The notes under the pieces were generated by a model that saw only the letters and a program-made list of their open reading frames with translations, did no database searches and had not been told where the DNA came from. The translations under genes and the position numbers were made by a program. Below, piece after piece: positions 32,354 to 42,000 of a stretch of DNA of 64,000 nt (position 1 is the stretch's first letter; every line of letters starts with the position of its first letter). Origin of the DNA: Haloferax sp. Q22 (GTDB taxonomy: Archaea; Halobacteriota; Halobacteria; Halobacteriales; Haloferacaceae); contig NZ_LOEP01000029.1 in assembly GCF_001482285.1 (NCBI RefSeq), positions 1 to 64,000 of the forward strand, read 5' to 3'.

Positions 32354-34705
32354 TCAGGCTCGCACCCCGGTCAGCGACTCCAACAGCAGGACCGCCGTGT
32401 CCTTCGCCAGCGGGTCGTTCGCGTTGCCACACTGCGGCGACTGCACGCAGGAGGGACAGCCGTCCTCGCAGTCGCAGTCCGAAATCAGGTCGGCGGTCTG
32501 TCGCATCAACCCCTCCACGATGTCGTAGCCGGCGCGCGTGATGCCGACCCCGCCGGGGTGGCCGTCGTAGATGAAGATAGTCGATTGGTCGGTGTGGGCG
32601 TGGTACGGCGTCGAGAGCCCGCCGATGTCGCCGCGGTCACAGAGTAGTCGGAGCGGAAACAGCGAAATCATCCCGTGTTCCGCGGCGTGGATGCCGCCGT
32701 TGAAGCCGTAGTCGCGCCCCTCCGGGCGGTCGCCCGATAGCTCGCGCATCTCCGATTCCACGTCGCCGGGCACGGTGAAGTACAGCGCCTTCGTCCGCAG
32801 ACTCGTCTCCGGGAGGTCGAGCAGTTGCTGGCCGATGGTCGTCCCGCGTTTCGGGTCGCGGCGCTCGAACCCCGTTATCTGCTTGCGCATCGTCACCTCC
32901 GCGAACCGGACCTCCACGTCGGACCGCGCCGACAGCGGTTTCGACAGGATGTCCCGCTCGACCGTGATGTGCTTGTCGTGGAGGACTCGGGTGTAGTAGT
33001 CCGCCCACGTCGGCTGGAGTCGGGCCACGTCGCGGTCCAAATCCAGCTCCGCGACCTCGTACGTCTGGCCCTGATGGTGGTAGACCGCGCCGGGGTGGGC
33101 GTCTCGAAGCGCGTCGTCGAACGCGAGCGTGGCGATGGTCTCGTTGTTCCGCGTGTCCATCAGTTGCACCTCGCGGTCGGTGATGGTCCGGAGGCTCATC
33201 GCGTGCTGCGGGCTCTCGCTCCCGCTGTGGGTCCACCGGAGGCCGTCGTCCGTCTCCCGGCGCGCCAGCGTCCCGTCGGCTTCGAGGTTGGAGACGACGC
33301 CGGGGAACGACCCGCCGAAGTGCGACTCGTCTCCGGTCGAGAGCCAGTTCTCCGCGGCCGCACAGGCGACGTGCGAGGGGAGGAGATGGTCGTTTTCCGG
33401 GTCCGAGACGGCGCGTTCGGGGTCACCGTCGAAGAACTCGGCGGGGTGGTTCATCAGGTACTGGTCGAGTTGGTCCTCGCCGCCGACGAGGACGACGAGC
33501 GCGGGTCTATCGCCGCGACCCGCCCGCCCGGCCTGTTGCCACGCGGACATCCGCGTGCCGGGGTAGCCGTCGATGAGCACCACGTCGAGACCCCCCACGT
33601 CGACGCCGAGTTCGAGCGCGTTGGTGCTCCAGACGCCCGCGATGTCGCCGTCGTGCAGGCCGGCCTCGATTTCCCGCCGCCGGTTGTGGGTCAGCGAGGC
33701 CTGATACGCCGCCACCTCGCCGGCGAGTTCGTGCTCGCCGCGACTCCGGAGGTCGCTCGCGCTCTCGGAGGCGTACCGCTCGGCGGCCTGTCGAGCTCGG
33801 GTGAACGCCAGCGTCTGGTGACCGCGCGCGACGAGGTCGACGAAGAGGTTCTTGGTCTCGACGTGGCCCGAGCGCCGCCGCCCCGACCCGCCGGCGTCGG
33901 GGTTGTCGTACTCCGGCGGGTTCCAGAGGAGCCAGTTGGTCTCGCCGGTCCCGCTCGTGTCCTCGTCCACGAGCGCGAAGGAGTCCTCTCGCTCGCCCGT
34001 GATGCGCGCGGCGTGCTCGACGGGGTTGCCGATGGTGGCCGAACAGCAGACGAACTGCGGGTCGGCACCGAACCGCTCGCAGACGCGCTTGAGTCGGCGG
34101 ATGAGCAGGGCGACATGGCTCCCGAACACGCCGCGATAGCCGTGGACCTCGTCGATGACGACCGTCTCAAGCGAGGAGAAGAACCACTCCCACAGCCGGT
34201 GGGCGTGCGGGAGCAGCGCGTAGTGAACCATGTCGGGATTCGAAAGCAGGACTGTCGGCATCCGCTTTCTGACCTCGCGTTTCTCCGACTTCGACAGCCG
34301 GCCGGTGTACTGGTCGACCGAGACGCGGCTGCCGAAGCCGAGGGCGCGCGCGAGGTCCGACAGCGTGTCGAGTTGGTCGGCGACGAGCGCGTTCTGCGGG
34401 CCGAGATAGAGCGTCCGGCCGCCGTGGTCCATCGCCCGCTCGAACGCCGGCACGGTGTACGCGAGGCTCTTGCCGCTCGCGGTCCGCGTCGCCAAGACGA
34501 CGTTGTTCCCGTCGCGGACCGCCTCGACCGCCTCGGCCTGATGCCGGTAGAGCCGGTCGATGCCGCGGTCTTCGAGGGCCGACGCCAGTCGCGGTTCGAG
34601 ATCCACGTCGGCGAAGGTGGGCTCGCGCGCTTCGAACCGGCGGTGGGATCGAATCTGCCCCTCGTAGTACGGTCTGGTCCGGAACCACTCGATGAGGTCG
34701 TCCAC
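32354..34705 (-). CDS. MrfA/SftH-like DEXH helicase with DUF1998 zinc domain
   Basis: SF2 helicase of 783 residues of the Hrq1/YprA/MrfA group, implicated elsewhere in repair of crosslinked or alkylated DNA. Walker A is ATRTASGKS, motif II DEVHGYRG, motif III SATIGN and motif VI QAGRAGRG. After the helicase core comes the DUF1998 region, ending in a four-cysteine cluster (CEDGCPSCVQSPQCGN) near the C-terminus, the family's metal site. It is transcribed away from the DUF393 gene. The exonuclease partner MrfB is not evident nearby. Confidence 0.85.
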   Translation of the reverse strand: MDDLIEWFRTRPYYEGQIRSHRRFEAREPTFADVDLEPRLASALEDRGIDRLYRHQAEAVEAVRDGNNVVLATRTASGKSLAYTVPAFERAMDHGGRTLYLGPQNALVADQLDTLSDLARALGFGSRVSVDQYTGRLSKSEKREVRKRMPTVLLSNPDMVHYALLPHAHRLWEWFFSSLETVVIDEVHGYRGVFGSHVALLIRRLKRVCERFGADPQFVCCSATIGNPVEHAARITGEREDSFALVDEDTSGTGETNWLLWNPPEYDNPDAGGSGRRRSGHVETKNLFVDLVARGHQTLAFTRARQAAERYASESASDLRSRGEHELAGEVAAYQASLTHNRRREIEAGLHDGDIAGVWSTNALELGVDVGGLDVVLIDGYPGTRMSAWQQAGRAGRGDRPALVVLVGGEDQLDQYLMNHPAEFFDGDPERAVSDPENDHLLPSHVACAAAENWLSTGDESHFGGSFPGVVSNLEADGTLARRETDDGLRWTHSGSESPQHAMSLRTITDREVQLMDTRNNETIATLAFDDALRDAHPGAVYHHQGQTYEVAELDLDRDVARLQPTWADYYTRVLHDKHITVERDILSKPLSARSDVEVRFAEVTMRKQITGFERRDPKRGTTIGQQLLDLPETSLRTKALYFTVPGDVESEMRELSGDRPEGRDYGFNGGIHAAEHGMISLFPLRLLCDRGDIGGLSTPYHAHTDQSTIFIYDGHPGGVGITRAGYDIVEGLMRQTADLISDCDCEDGCPSCVQSPQCGNANDPLAKDTAVLLLESLTGVRA

Positions 34706-34811
34706 ACGCCTACTGTGGACGTGGCCGCCCTAACGCTGTCGCAGTTCTGGCGTGGTAGCACGAGTCACAGTAGCCACGCCGTTTTTGTTCTTCGCGTCCC
34801 GACGGAAGCTT

Positions 34812-35243
34812 ATGAACGAATCCGCGGATGCCGTCCTCATCTACGACGGCGAGTGCGCCTACTGCTCGGTCGCCGCGTCGGCGCTGAAGCGCCTCGACGA
34901 CGTGGAAGCGATTTCGTGGTACGACGACGCGGCGCAGGCGTTCCTCGACGCCCAGTTCGCGGACGTGCCGTTCGCCATGGTCCTCGTCGACCGGCGGGAG
35001 AGTCGCGTCTACGCCGGCCGCGCCGCCGCGAAGGAACTCACCGATCGAGCCGGGATGCCCGGCCTCCTCGGCAGTCTCGTCCGCGACAATTACGACAGAA
35101 TCGCGAAGGTCGTCGGCACCGCCAGCGGCCGCGGCCGCGACCCCGACGACGTCCACAGCGTCTACGACCTCGACGCCGACGCAGCCGGTCTGTTTTCGGA
35201 CCTCCTCGACAACGCCGAACCGAGACCCGCCGAACTTTCGTAG
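34812..35243 (+). CDS. DUF393 (DCC family) thiol-disulfide oxidoreductase-like protein
   Basis: A 143-residue protein with the DxxCxxC signature LIYDGECAYCSVAASAL near the N-terminus, then a thioredoxin-like pattern (VPFAMVLVDRRESRVYAGRAAAKEL). DUF393 proteins are predicted redox proteins; no substrate is known. ATG 34812 is preferred to the in-frame GTG at 34752 because the signature then begins 10-15 residues from the start, as in relatives. It is followed after 22 bases by the DUF123 gene, probably in one transcript. Confidence 0.82.
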   Translation: MNESADAVLIYDGECAYCSVAASALKRLDDVEAISWYDDAAQAFLDAQFADVPFAMVLVDRRESRVYAGRAAAKELTDRAGMPGLLGSLVRDNYDRIAKVVGTASGRGRDPDDVHSVYDLDADAAGLFSDLLDNAEPRPAELS

Positions 35244-35265
35244 TCGGGGCGACGTTCGTCACTCG

Positions 35266-35787
35266 ATGAGCGACCCGAGGAACCCGTCCGACGAGAACCC
35301 GACAGTCCACTCGCTCGACCCCGCGGTCCTCGGCACCGACGACGACCCGCTGGCCCTCGGTTCTCGGTCGCCCGTCGGAACGTACGCGTTGGTCTTCGAC
35401 GCGCCCGCGGCGACCATCGACGTCGGCGCGTTGGGTGAGCACCGCGTTTCCGCCGGTGCCTACGTCTACGTCGGCAGCGCGTTCGGAACGGGCGGACTGC
35501 GACGCGTCCTCCGCCACCGGCGCGTCGCGGCCGGCGACCACGACGCTCGCCATTGGCACGTCGACTACCTCGGTGGCCATCCGGCAGTCGAACTCGCGCG
35601 CGTCGTCTGCGTTACCGACCGCGACGTGGAATGCGCGGTCGCGGTCGAACTGGCGTCGTCGCTCGGCGCGACCGCCGTCGATGGCTTCGGCTCGTCGGAC
35701 TGTTCGTGCGACGCGCACCTCGCGCGCGGTGACTCGGTCGAGACGGCGACACCGCTCGTCGAAGCAGCATTTCGAAGCAAAATGTGA
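35266..35787 (+). CDS. DUF123 (GIY-YIG-like) protein
   Basis: A 173-residue protein. Residues 35-155 match the DUF123 family of GIY-YIG-like nucleases: GTYALVFDA, AYVYVGSAFGTGGLRRVLRHRR and the HWHVDYL segment. The C-terminal conserved part contains SSDCSCDAHL. Nuclease activity is a family prediction only. A perfect 6-bp hairpin begins 2 bases after its stop codon. Confidence 0.8.
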   Translation: MSDPRNPSDENPTVHSLDPAVLGTDDDPLALGSRSPVGTYALVFDAPAATIDVGALGEHRVSAGAYVYVGSAFGTGGLRRVLRHRRVAAGDHDARHWHVDYLGGHPAVELARVVCVTDRDVECAVAVELASSLGATAVDGFGSSDCSCDAHLARGDSVETATPLVEAAFRSKM

Positions 35788-35788
35788 A

Positions 35789-35862
35789 GGGGGATGTCTC
35801 CCCCCTCTGACGCCCGAACCGGACCGGGCACCCCGGCTCGGACGAAAAGCCGGTTGTCAGAG
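35789..35862 (+). terminator. hairpin plus nested stem structure after the DUF123 gene
   Basis: GGGGGA-TGTC-TCCCCC (35789-35804) forms a perfect 6-bp hairpin directly after the stop codon. It is followed by nested inverted repeats: CTCTGAC (35805-35811) with GTCAGAG (35856-35862), AACCGG (35817-35822) with CCGGTT (35850-35855), and inner CCGGG-CAC-CCCGG (35824-35836). The structure may terminate or stabilise the mRNA, or be a small RNA. No T-run follows. Confidence 0.5.
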
Positions 35863-35940
35863 GCACCCCGGCACACTCCCATACTGCTGCTACACGCTTT
35901 AGTTCACCCATCGCATCACTCAGTCACACTGTGAGTTAGA

Positions 35941-35969
35941 GTATATAAATACATTGTTTCTTTATATAC
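35941..35969. promoter_or_regulatory. symmetric TATA-type inverted repeat
   Basis: GTATATAAA (35941-35949) and TTTATATAC (35961-35969) form a perfect 9-base inverted repeat with an 11-base spacer, each arm being a TATA box for one direction. A TCACA-C-TGTGA palindrome (35924-35934) lies just upstream. No credible minus-strand gene starts here, so an operator for the adjacent regulator is an alternative. Confidence 0.5.
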
Positions 35970-36021
35970 TTGTGCTCGATTCTCCTGTTCTTTAAGTAGT
36001 ACGACGTTCATGTAGTTCGAC

Positions 36022-36810
36022 ATGGTTCGGTCCGAGGCTGACGAGGTGTTCGACGTGCTCGCGTCGCGGGCCGACGTGCTCGAGGCCGTTGTTCGCCAGC
36101 CTCGGACCACTGCGGAACTCGTGAGCGGGCTCCCGGTGTCGCGCTCGACCGTCGACCGCGGCCTCCGCGAGTTAGAGCGCGCGGGTTTCGTCGAGACGAG
36201 CGACCGCGTCAACCGCCCGACGCTCGCCGGGCGAATGGCGCTCGACACGTACTCGAACTTCGTCGAGTGTCTGGAGGACATCGACGCGGCCGCCGCAGTG
36301 CTCGACTCGCTCAGTTCGGACGCGCCGCTCGCGCCGGTCTTCCTCGACGGCTGTGAGGTCGTCGCCGCCGATGACGGCCTCGGCCCCGCGCTCTCGAAGC
36401 TCACGTCCTTCGTCGAGGGCTCGACGTCGATACGCGGCTTCGTCCGTGGGGCGCTTCCCTCGCAGGTCGACGCCTACTACCGGGCAGTCGTCGAAGACGG
36501 CACTCCGGTCGACCTCGTCGCCACCGACGACGTGATCCAACGGCTCATCACCGCCTACCGGCCGCAGCTCGCCGAGGCGTGGTCGGTCAACTCCTTTTCG
36601 CTCCGGTCGGTCGAATCGCTTCCCTACAGTCTCGTCGTCTCCGACCTCCCGGACGGTCCCGTCGCGTTCCTGGTCGCGTACTCCGAACACGGGCTCGCGG
36701 GTATCATCTACAACGAGTCACTGTCGGCGGTGTCGTGGGCCAGAGAGCGCATCGAGGACTGTCAGGCGGACGCCTCGCCGCTCCCCCGACCGCCGGTCGA
36801 CAAGAGCTGA
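36022..36810 (+). CDS. winged-helix regulator, FilR1-domain family (second copy)
   Basis: A 262-residue paralogue of the regulator at 1045-1827. The winged helix is at residues 8-65 (VLEAVVRQPRTTAELVSGLP, SRSTVDRGLRELERAGFVET). The C-terminal domain carries YSLVVSDLPDGPVAFLVAYSEHGLAGIIYNE. Ligand and targets are unknown. The symmetric TATA-type repeat 50-80 bases upstream could be its own operator. Confidence 0.78.
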   Translation: MVRSEADEVFDVLASRADVLEAVVRQPRTTAELVSGLPVSRSTVDRGLRELERAGFVETSDRVNRPTLAGRMALDTYSNFVECLEDIDAAAAVLDSLSSDAPLAPVFLDGCEVVAADDGLGPALSKLTSFVEGSTSIRGFVRGALPSQVDAYYRAVVEDGTPVDLVATDDVIQRLITAYRPQLAEAWSVNSFSLRSVESLPYSLVVSDLPDGPVAFLVAYSEHGLAGIIYNESLSAVSWARERIEDCQADASPLPRPPVDKS

Positions 36811-36880
36811 CGACCCCGCGCCCGCGGCCGATGTCCGCGCGACCCCAACGACTTACGGGAGCCACCGCGAAGGAGTCCCA

Positions 36881-38017
36881 ATGACGACGACGTTCCCAGA
36901 AATCCCCTATCTAGAGTGGATTGTCGACCGGGCGGACGAGGCCGCCCACGACCTCGCGACGAGCGACCTCGGGTCGTCCCGGCGCAGCGACGACCTCGTC
37001 CCGCCGGCCCTCGCGGGGCGCGCTGACCCCGAGGACGCGACGCTCACCGGACAGCTCGCGGCGCGCTACGACGTCCCCGAGTCGTCGGTCCTCGTCACCG
37101 CGGGCGCGACGAACGCGAACTTCCTCGCCGCCTGCGCCCTGCTCGACCTCGCAACCGATGGCGGCGAAGACCACGACGAAGGCCACGACGAAGATGCCTC
37201 GCGCCCGCAGGTGCTCGTCGAAAAACCCGGCTACCAGCCGCTCGTGGCCACTTCCGAGGCGCTCGGCGCGCGCGTCGACCGCTTCGTCCGCCCGCCCGAG
37301 TACGACTACGAACTCGAACCCCATCGCCTCGACGGGGCCTCAACAGACGACTTCGCCTACGCTATCGTCACCAACCGCCACAACCCATCGGGCAAGCTCA
37401 CGCCGCGCGCCGAACTCGCCGAGGTCGCAGCGGCCGCGGCCGACGCCGGTGGCTACCTCCTCGTCGACGAGGTGTACGCGCCCTTCGTCGACCCCGCCGC
37501 CGACGGTCCCTTCGGCGGTATCACGGCGTCGGGCCTCGACAACACCGTCGTCACCGGATCGCTGACGAAGTTCTACGGCCTCGGTGGGCTCCGCGTCGGC
37601 TGGATTATCGGTCCCGAAGAAGTCGTCGAGCGCGCCCGCTCGGCGTCGATGTACCTGCCCGCAGTCGCCGAGCCGAGCACTAAACTCGCTCGGCGCGCAC
37701 TCCACCACGGCGACGAGATAGAGGCCGCCGCCCGCGAGCACCTCTCGGCGAACCACGACCTCCTCGCCACGTTCGTCGCCGAGCGCGACGAACTCGACGG
37801 CCGTATCCACGCCGGCGGGACGTTCGCCTTCCTCGACCACGCCTTGGCCGACGGTGGCGCGGTCGCGGACGCCGCGTGGGACCGCGGCGTGCTCGTCGTC
37901 CCCGGTCGCTTCTTCGACGCACCGGAGTCGTTCCGCATCTCCCTCGGCGGCGACCCCGAGGCGATGGAAGCCGGCCTCGCCGCCTTCGGCGACGCGCTCG
38001 ACGACCTCGCCGAGTAA
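36881..38017 (+). CDS. PLP-dependent class I/II aminotransferase
   Basis: Fold-type I aminotransferase of 378 residues. The PLP-contacting NPSG is in VTNRHNPSGKL, the Asp binding the pyridine nitrogen is in YLLVDEVYAPF, and the Schiff-base lysine is in VVTGSLTKFYGLGGLRVGW. The C-terminal arginine contacting the substrate carboxylate is in FRISLGGD. Substrate specificity is not clear; the sequence is nearest to aspartate-like aminotransferases. It starts 70 bases after the regulator gene. Confidence 0.85.
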   Translation: MTTTFPEIPYLEWIVDRADEAAHDLATSDLGSSRRSDDLVPPALAGRADPEDATLTGQLAARYDVPESSVLVTAGATNANFLAACALLDLATDGGEDHDEGHDEDASRPQVLVEKPGYQPLVATSEALGARVDRFVRPPEYDYELEPHRLDGASTDDFAYAIVTNRHNPSGKLTPRAELAEVAAAAADAGGYLLVDEVYAPFVDPAADGPFGGITASGLDNTVVTGSLTKFYGLGGLRVGWIIGPEEVVERARSASMYLPAVAEPSTKLARRALHHGDEIEAAAREHLSANHDLLATFVAERDELDGRIHAGGTFAFLDHALADGGAVADAAWDRGVLVVPGRFFDAPESFRISLGGDPEAMEAGLAAFGDALDDLAE

Positions 38018-38062
38018 CTCGGCTCGCCGCTCCGACTCGCACCCTTCGGCGTCGCTCCCGCC

Positions 38063-38860
38063 CTACTGCTCGGTCTTCTCGATGAGCGGGTGCTGGAGGT
38101 AGTCGTTGACCTCCACGTCAGCGAGCGATTGGAGGCCGCCGAGGCGAGCCATTCGGCGCAGACCCAACGCGCCGACTTCCTCCGGCGAGACCGTGAGAAC
38201 GTGCGCGAGCATCCGGTCGATGTCGAGCCGATCTGCGGCCATCGCCCGGTGGTGGCCGTCGACGAGGAGCGTTTCGGGACCGTGGGAGACGACGATGAGC
38301 GGCTCCGCGAGACCGTTCTGGAGCTCGTACTTCCGGCCTTCGAGCTCGTCGCCGTACACCTCCCGTTGGGTCGGAATCAGCGAGTCGACTGTGACCTCTC
38401 GCTCGGCGACGCCGATGGACGCGTCGTGGGTCCGTTCGAGCATCTCGCGGGTGCTCTGGACCTTCGAAGGCGTCGTCCGTTCGATCTGACTCCGCACCGC
38501 GTCGCCGTTCGAAAAGAGGCCGAGCAGCACCCGGTCGTCGTCGACGACGGGGAGGAACTGGTGGCCGGTGCGGAAGATGACGCGCGCGGCATTCTTCACC
38601 GTCATCTCCGGGCGGACGACCACGAGGTCGCGGCTCATCACCGACTCGACCCGCACGTCGCCGTTGACTTCCAAGAGGTCTATCGCGCCGACGAACCCGA
38701 GGAGGTGGTCGTCGCCGTCGACGACCGGGAGCCCGCCGTACTGCGGCCCCGCCTTGAGTCGGTCGACCACGTCGGTGACCCACGCGTCGGGGCCGACGGT
38801 CTCCACGTCGGTCGTCATGTACGCGTCGACACGCACGTCGTCGAGTTCCATCGGTGTCAT
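38063..38860 (-). CDS. CBS-pair / ParB-like domain protein
   Basis: A 265-residue protein with two CBS motifs (about 8-115: VDAYMTTDVETVGPDAWVTD and VESVMSRDLVVVRPEMTVKN) followed by a ParB/sulfiredoxin-type nuclease-fold domain (about 150-240) with the signature LLVDGHHRAMAADRL. CBS pairs bind adenine nucleotides, so ligand control of a ParB-like (CTP- or ATP-using) domain is plausible. The start ATG 38860 is favoured because the CBS unit begins immediately after; ATG 38986 would add a basic, low-complexity stretch. Confidence 0.8.
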   Translation of the reverse strand: MTPMELDDVRVDAYMTTDVETVGPDAWVTDVVDRLKAGPQYGGLPVVDGDDHLLGFVGAIDLLEVNGDVRVESVMSRDLVVVRPEMTVKNAARVIFRTGHQFLPVVDDDRVLLGLFSNGDAVRSQIERTTPSKVQSTREMLERTHDASIGVAEREVTVDSLIPTQREVYGDELEGRKYELQNGLAEPLIVVSHGPETLLVDGHHRAMAADRLDIDRMLAHVLTVSPEEVGALGLRRMARLGGLQSLADVEVNDYLQHPLIEKTEQ

Positions 38861-39010
38861 TGGTGGTTCACTCGCATCTCGGTCGTCCCGCGGTTGGCCG
38901 CGGAGCGCCCTAAACGTATCTGCGTCGAAAAACGAGGAGAGACGGTGACCGCCGTCGTGTCCGTCCCGCGGCCGCCGCCGAGTCACCGAGACGCGCCGCG
39001 GCGTCCGCTT

Positions 39011-42000
39011 TTACGCGTCGATGGCGCGCGCGAGCACTTCGACCGGGTGCGGCGGGTCGTCGTTCGCGCCGTCCATGTCTTCGAGTTGCGTCCGGCAGGA
39101 CGCGCCGGGCGCGACGACCACGTCGCCGGGGCTCTCGGCCACTTGGCCTTCGAGGATGTTCCCGATGGCCTTCGACATGGAGTAGTGTTCGGCCTCGTAG
39201 CCGAACGACCCGGACATCCCGCAGCACGTCGAGTCCAGCGGGTCCACCTCGAAGCCGGCGCGGCGGAGGACGCCCACCGCGTGGTGGTCCTTCTTCGTGG
39301 ACTTCTGGTGGCAGTGGCCGTGGTAGGTCAGGTAGTCGTCCTGCGGGTGGAACGACAGCGACTCGTCCAGCCGGAAGGCGTCGACGTACTCCATGACGCC
39401 GTAGGCGTTGGCCGCGACGGCCTCCACGTCGTCGCCGGAGAGCAGGTCGAGGTAGTCCGACTGGAACATCACCGCGTCCGAGGGCTCACAGAGGACGATG
39501 TCCCAGCCCTCCTCGACGTAGGGCGCGAGCACCTCGACGTTCTGTTCGGCGTCGGCGCGGGCCTTGTCGAGGAAGCCCTTCGAGTGCGGCGGCCGGCCGG
39601 AGCCGGCGACGCCCTCCGGAATCCGAACGTGGACGTTCGCGGCCTCCAGCGCCTTCACGGCGGCCTTCCCGACTTCGGGGTGGTTGTAGTTCGTGTACGT
39701 GTCGGGGAACAACAGCACCTTGCGGTCGGCCTGCGCCTCGGGGACGCCCGCCCCACCGCGGCTCTCGAACCAGTCGACGAAGCTCGTCGAATGGAACTTC
39801 GGGAGCGACCGCTCCTTGGCGATGCCGACGGTCTTCTCCATGACCGTCCGCGCGCCCGGCACCTTGGTCGCCGCGTTGGCGAGGGGGGCGAACGCCGACC
39901 CGAGTTTGGACAGCGAATCGATGTTGGCAAAGAGCTTGTCGCGGAGGCTGGAGCCGTTGCGCTGGTGGTACTCGTGGACGACCTCGGCTTTCATCTTCGC
40001 CATGTCGACCTCGCTCGGGCAGTCTTTCGAACAGCCCTTACAGCCGACACAGAGGTCGAGCACCTCGTCGACGAACTCGTCGGTGAACATCTCGTCTTCC
40101 GGAAGACCGCCGCTCATCGCCTGCCGGAGCATGTTGGCGCGGCCGCGGGTCGCCTGAATCTCCTCTTCGGCGGCGCGGAACGTCGGACACATCACGCCGC
40201 CGACCGTGGACTGCTGGCCGCGACAGCCGGCACAGCCGTGGCAGAGTTCGACCATGCCCTCGAACCCGTTGTCGTTGTCCCAGTTCAGCGCCGGTTCGAA
40301 GCCGGCGTCGAACTCGTAGTCGGGGGAAAACCGGAGGTTCTCGGTCATGTCGTAGTCGCCGCAGATGTTCCCCGGGTTCAGGAGCCAGTCGGGGTCGAAC
40401 GCGGTCTTGAGGTCGCGGAAGACGTTCCAGAGGTGGTCGCCGTACAGTTTGCGGTTCCACTGGGTCCGCGCGCGACCGTCGCCGTGCTCGCCCGAGACGG
40501 AGCCGCCGTACTTGACGACGAGGTCCGTCACCTCGTCGGCGATGGCCTCGAACGTCTCGACGCCCTCGGCCGTCTTCGTGTTGACCAGTGGGCGGATGTG
40601 CAACACGCCCGGTCCGGCGTGGGCGTAGTACGAGGCGAAGGTGTCGTGTTCGTCGAGGATGTCCTGGAAGTCCGAGACGTACGCCGGGAGGTTCTCGGCC
40701 GGGATGGCGGTGTCCTCGATGTACGCGATGTGCTTCTCGTCGGTCGTCCGACCGAGGAGAATCGGGAGTCCCGACTTGCGCATCTTCCAGAACTTCGCGC
40801 GGGTGTCTGCGTCGTGGGCCTCCATGAAGTCGGTCGCGCGGCGCTCCGTTTCTGTCACCGAGGCCGAGCCCTCGTCGGGGTCGAACTCGGTCCCGTCGGG
40901 GTCGATGACGCGGTCTTCGATGAGGTTCGCCACCTTCTGTTTGCCGGCCTCGTCGGAGTCGGCGTAGAACTCCACGAGGAGCGTCGAGTCCGTGCCTTCG
41001 GGGAGCATGCCGACCACGTCGGCGAACTCGGCGGTGTCGCGCGCGAGGTCGAGCAACACGTCGTCCATGACCTCGACGGCCGCGGGCTCGTGTTCAAGGA
41101 TGGGCGCGACGTCGTGCATCGCGTCGATGACGTCGTCGTAGGTGAGAAGCGCCACCGACGCGGTGTTCGGAATCTCCTCCAGCGAGACGGTCGCCTTCGT
41201 CACGATGCCGAGCGTGCCCTCGCTCCCGGCGATGAGCCGACCGAGGTTGACGCGGCCGGCCTCCCAGTCCTCGTCGATGCCCGCGTCGTCGGGCGTGCGT
41301 CGCTCGCCGCGCATCTCGTCGACGAGCATGTCGAGGTTGTAGCCCGAGACGTTGCGCTTCAGGTCGGGGAAGCGCTCGGAAATCTCGTCGGCCTCCTCGT
41401 CGAGTATCCGCGCGACCTCCGCGTAGATTCGGGCTTCGAGGTCGCCGTCGGGGTCGCCGGACTCGCGGAGTTCGTCGACGCTCACCTCGCCGAACGTCGT
41501 CACCGTGCCGTCCGCGAGGACGAGTTCCAGCTCCTCGATGTAGTAGTCGGTCTTGCCGTACTTCAGCGAGTGCGAGCCGGTGGAGTTGTTGCCGATTGCG
41601 CCGCCGAGCGCGGAGCGGTCGCCCCACGCCGGGTCGGGCGCGAACTTCAGGCCGTGGGGGGCGAGTTCCTCGTTGAGTTCGCCGAGGCGGACGCCCGCTT
41701 CGGCCGTGGCCGTCCGCGCCTCGGGGTCGATTTCCTCGACACCGCCCATGTGGCGGGCGAGGTCGAGGACGACGGCCTCGTTGACGGTCTGGCCGGCGAG
41801 GCTCGTGCCGCCGCCGCGGGGGAGGACGGGAATCTCGCGGTCGGCGCAGTACTCCATCACCGCCGCCACGTCGGCCGTCGAGGTCGGCATGACGACGCCG
41901 ATGGGGACTTGCTCGTAGGCCGACGCGTCGGTCGCGTACAGCGTTCTCGTGTAGGAGTCGAAGCGCACGTCGCCCTCGACGAGGGATTCGAGGTCTTCGA

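Noticed and set aside
35789..35862. A canonical intrinsic terminator
   Set aside because: The stems are strong but no T-run follows; archaeal terminators usually need one, so only a structure is annotated with moderate confidence.
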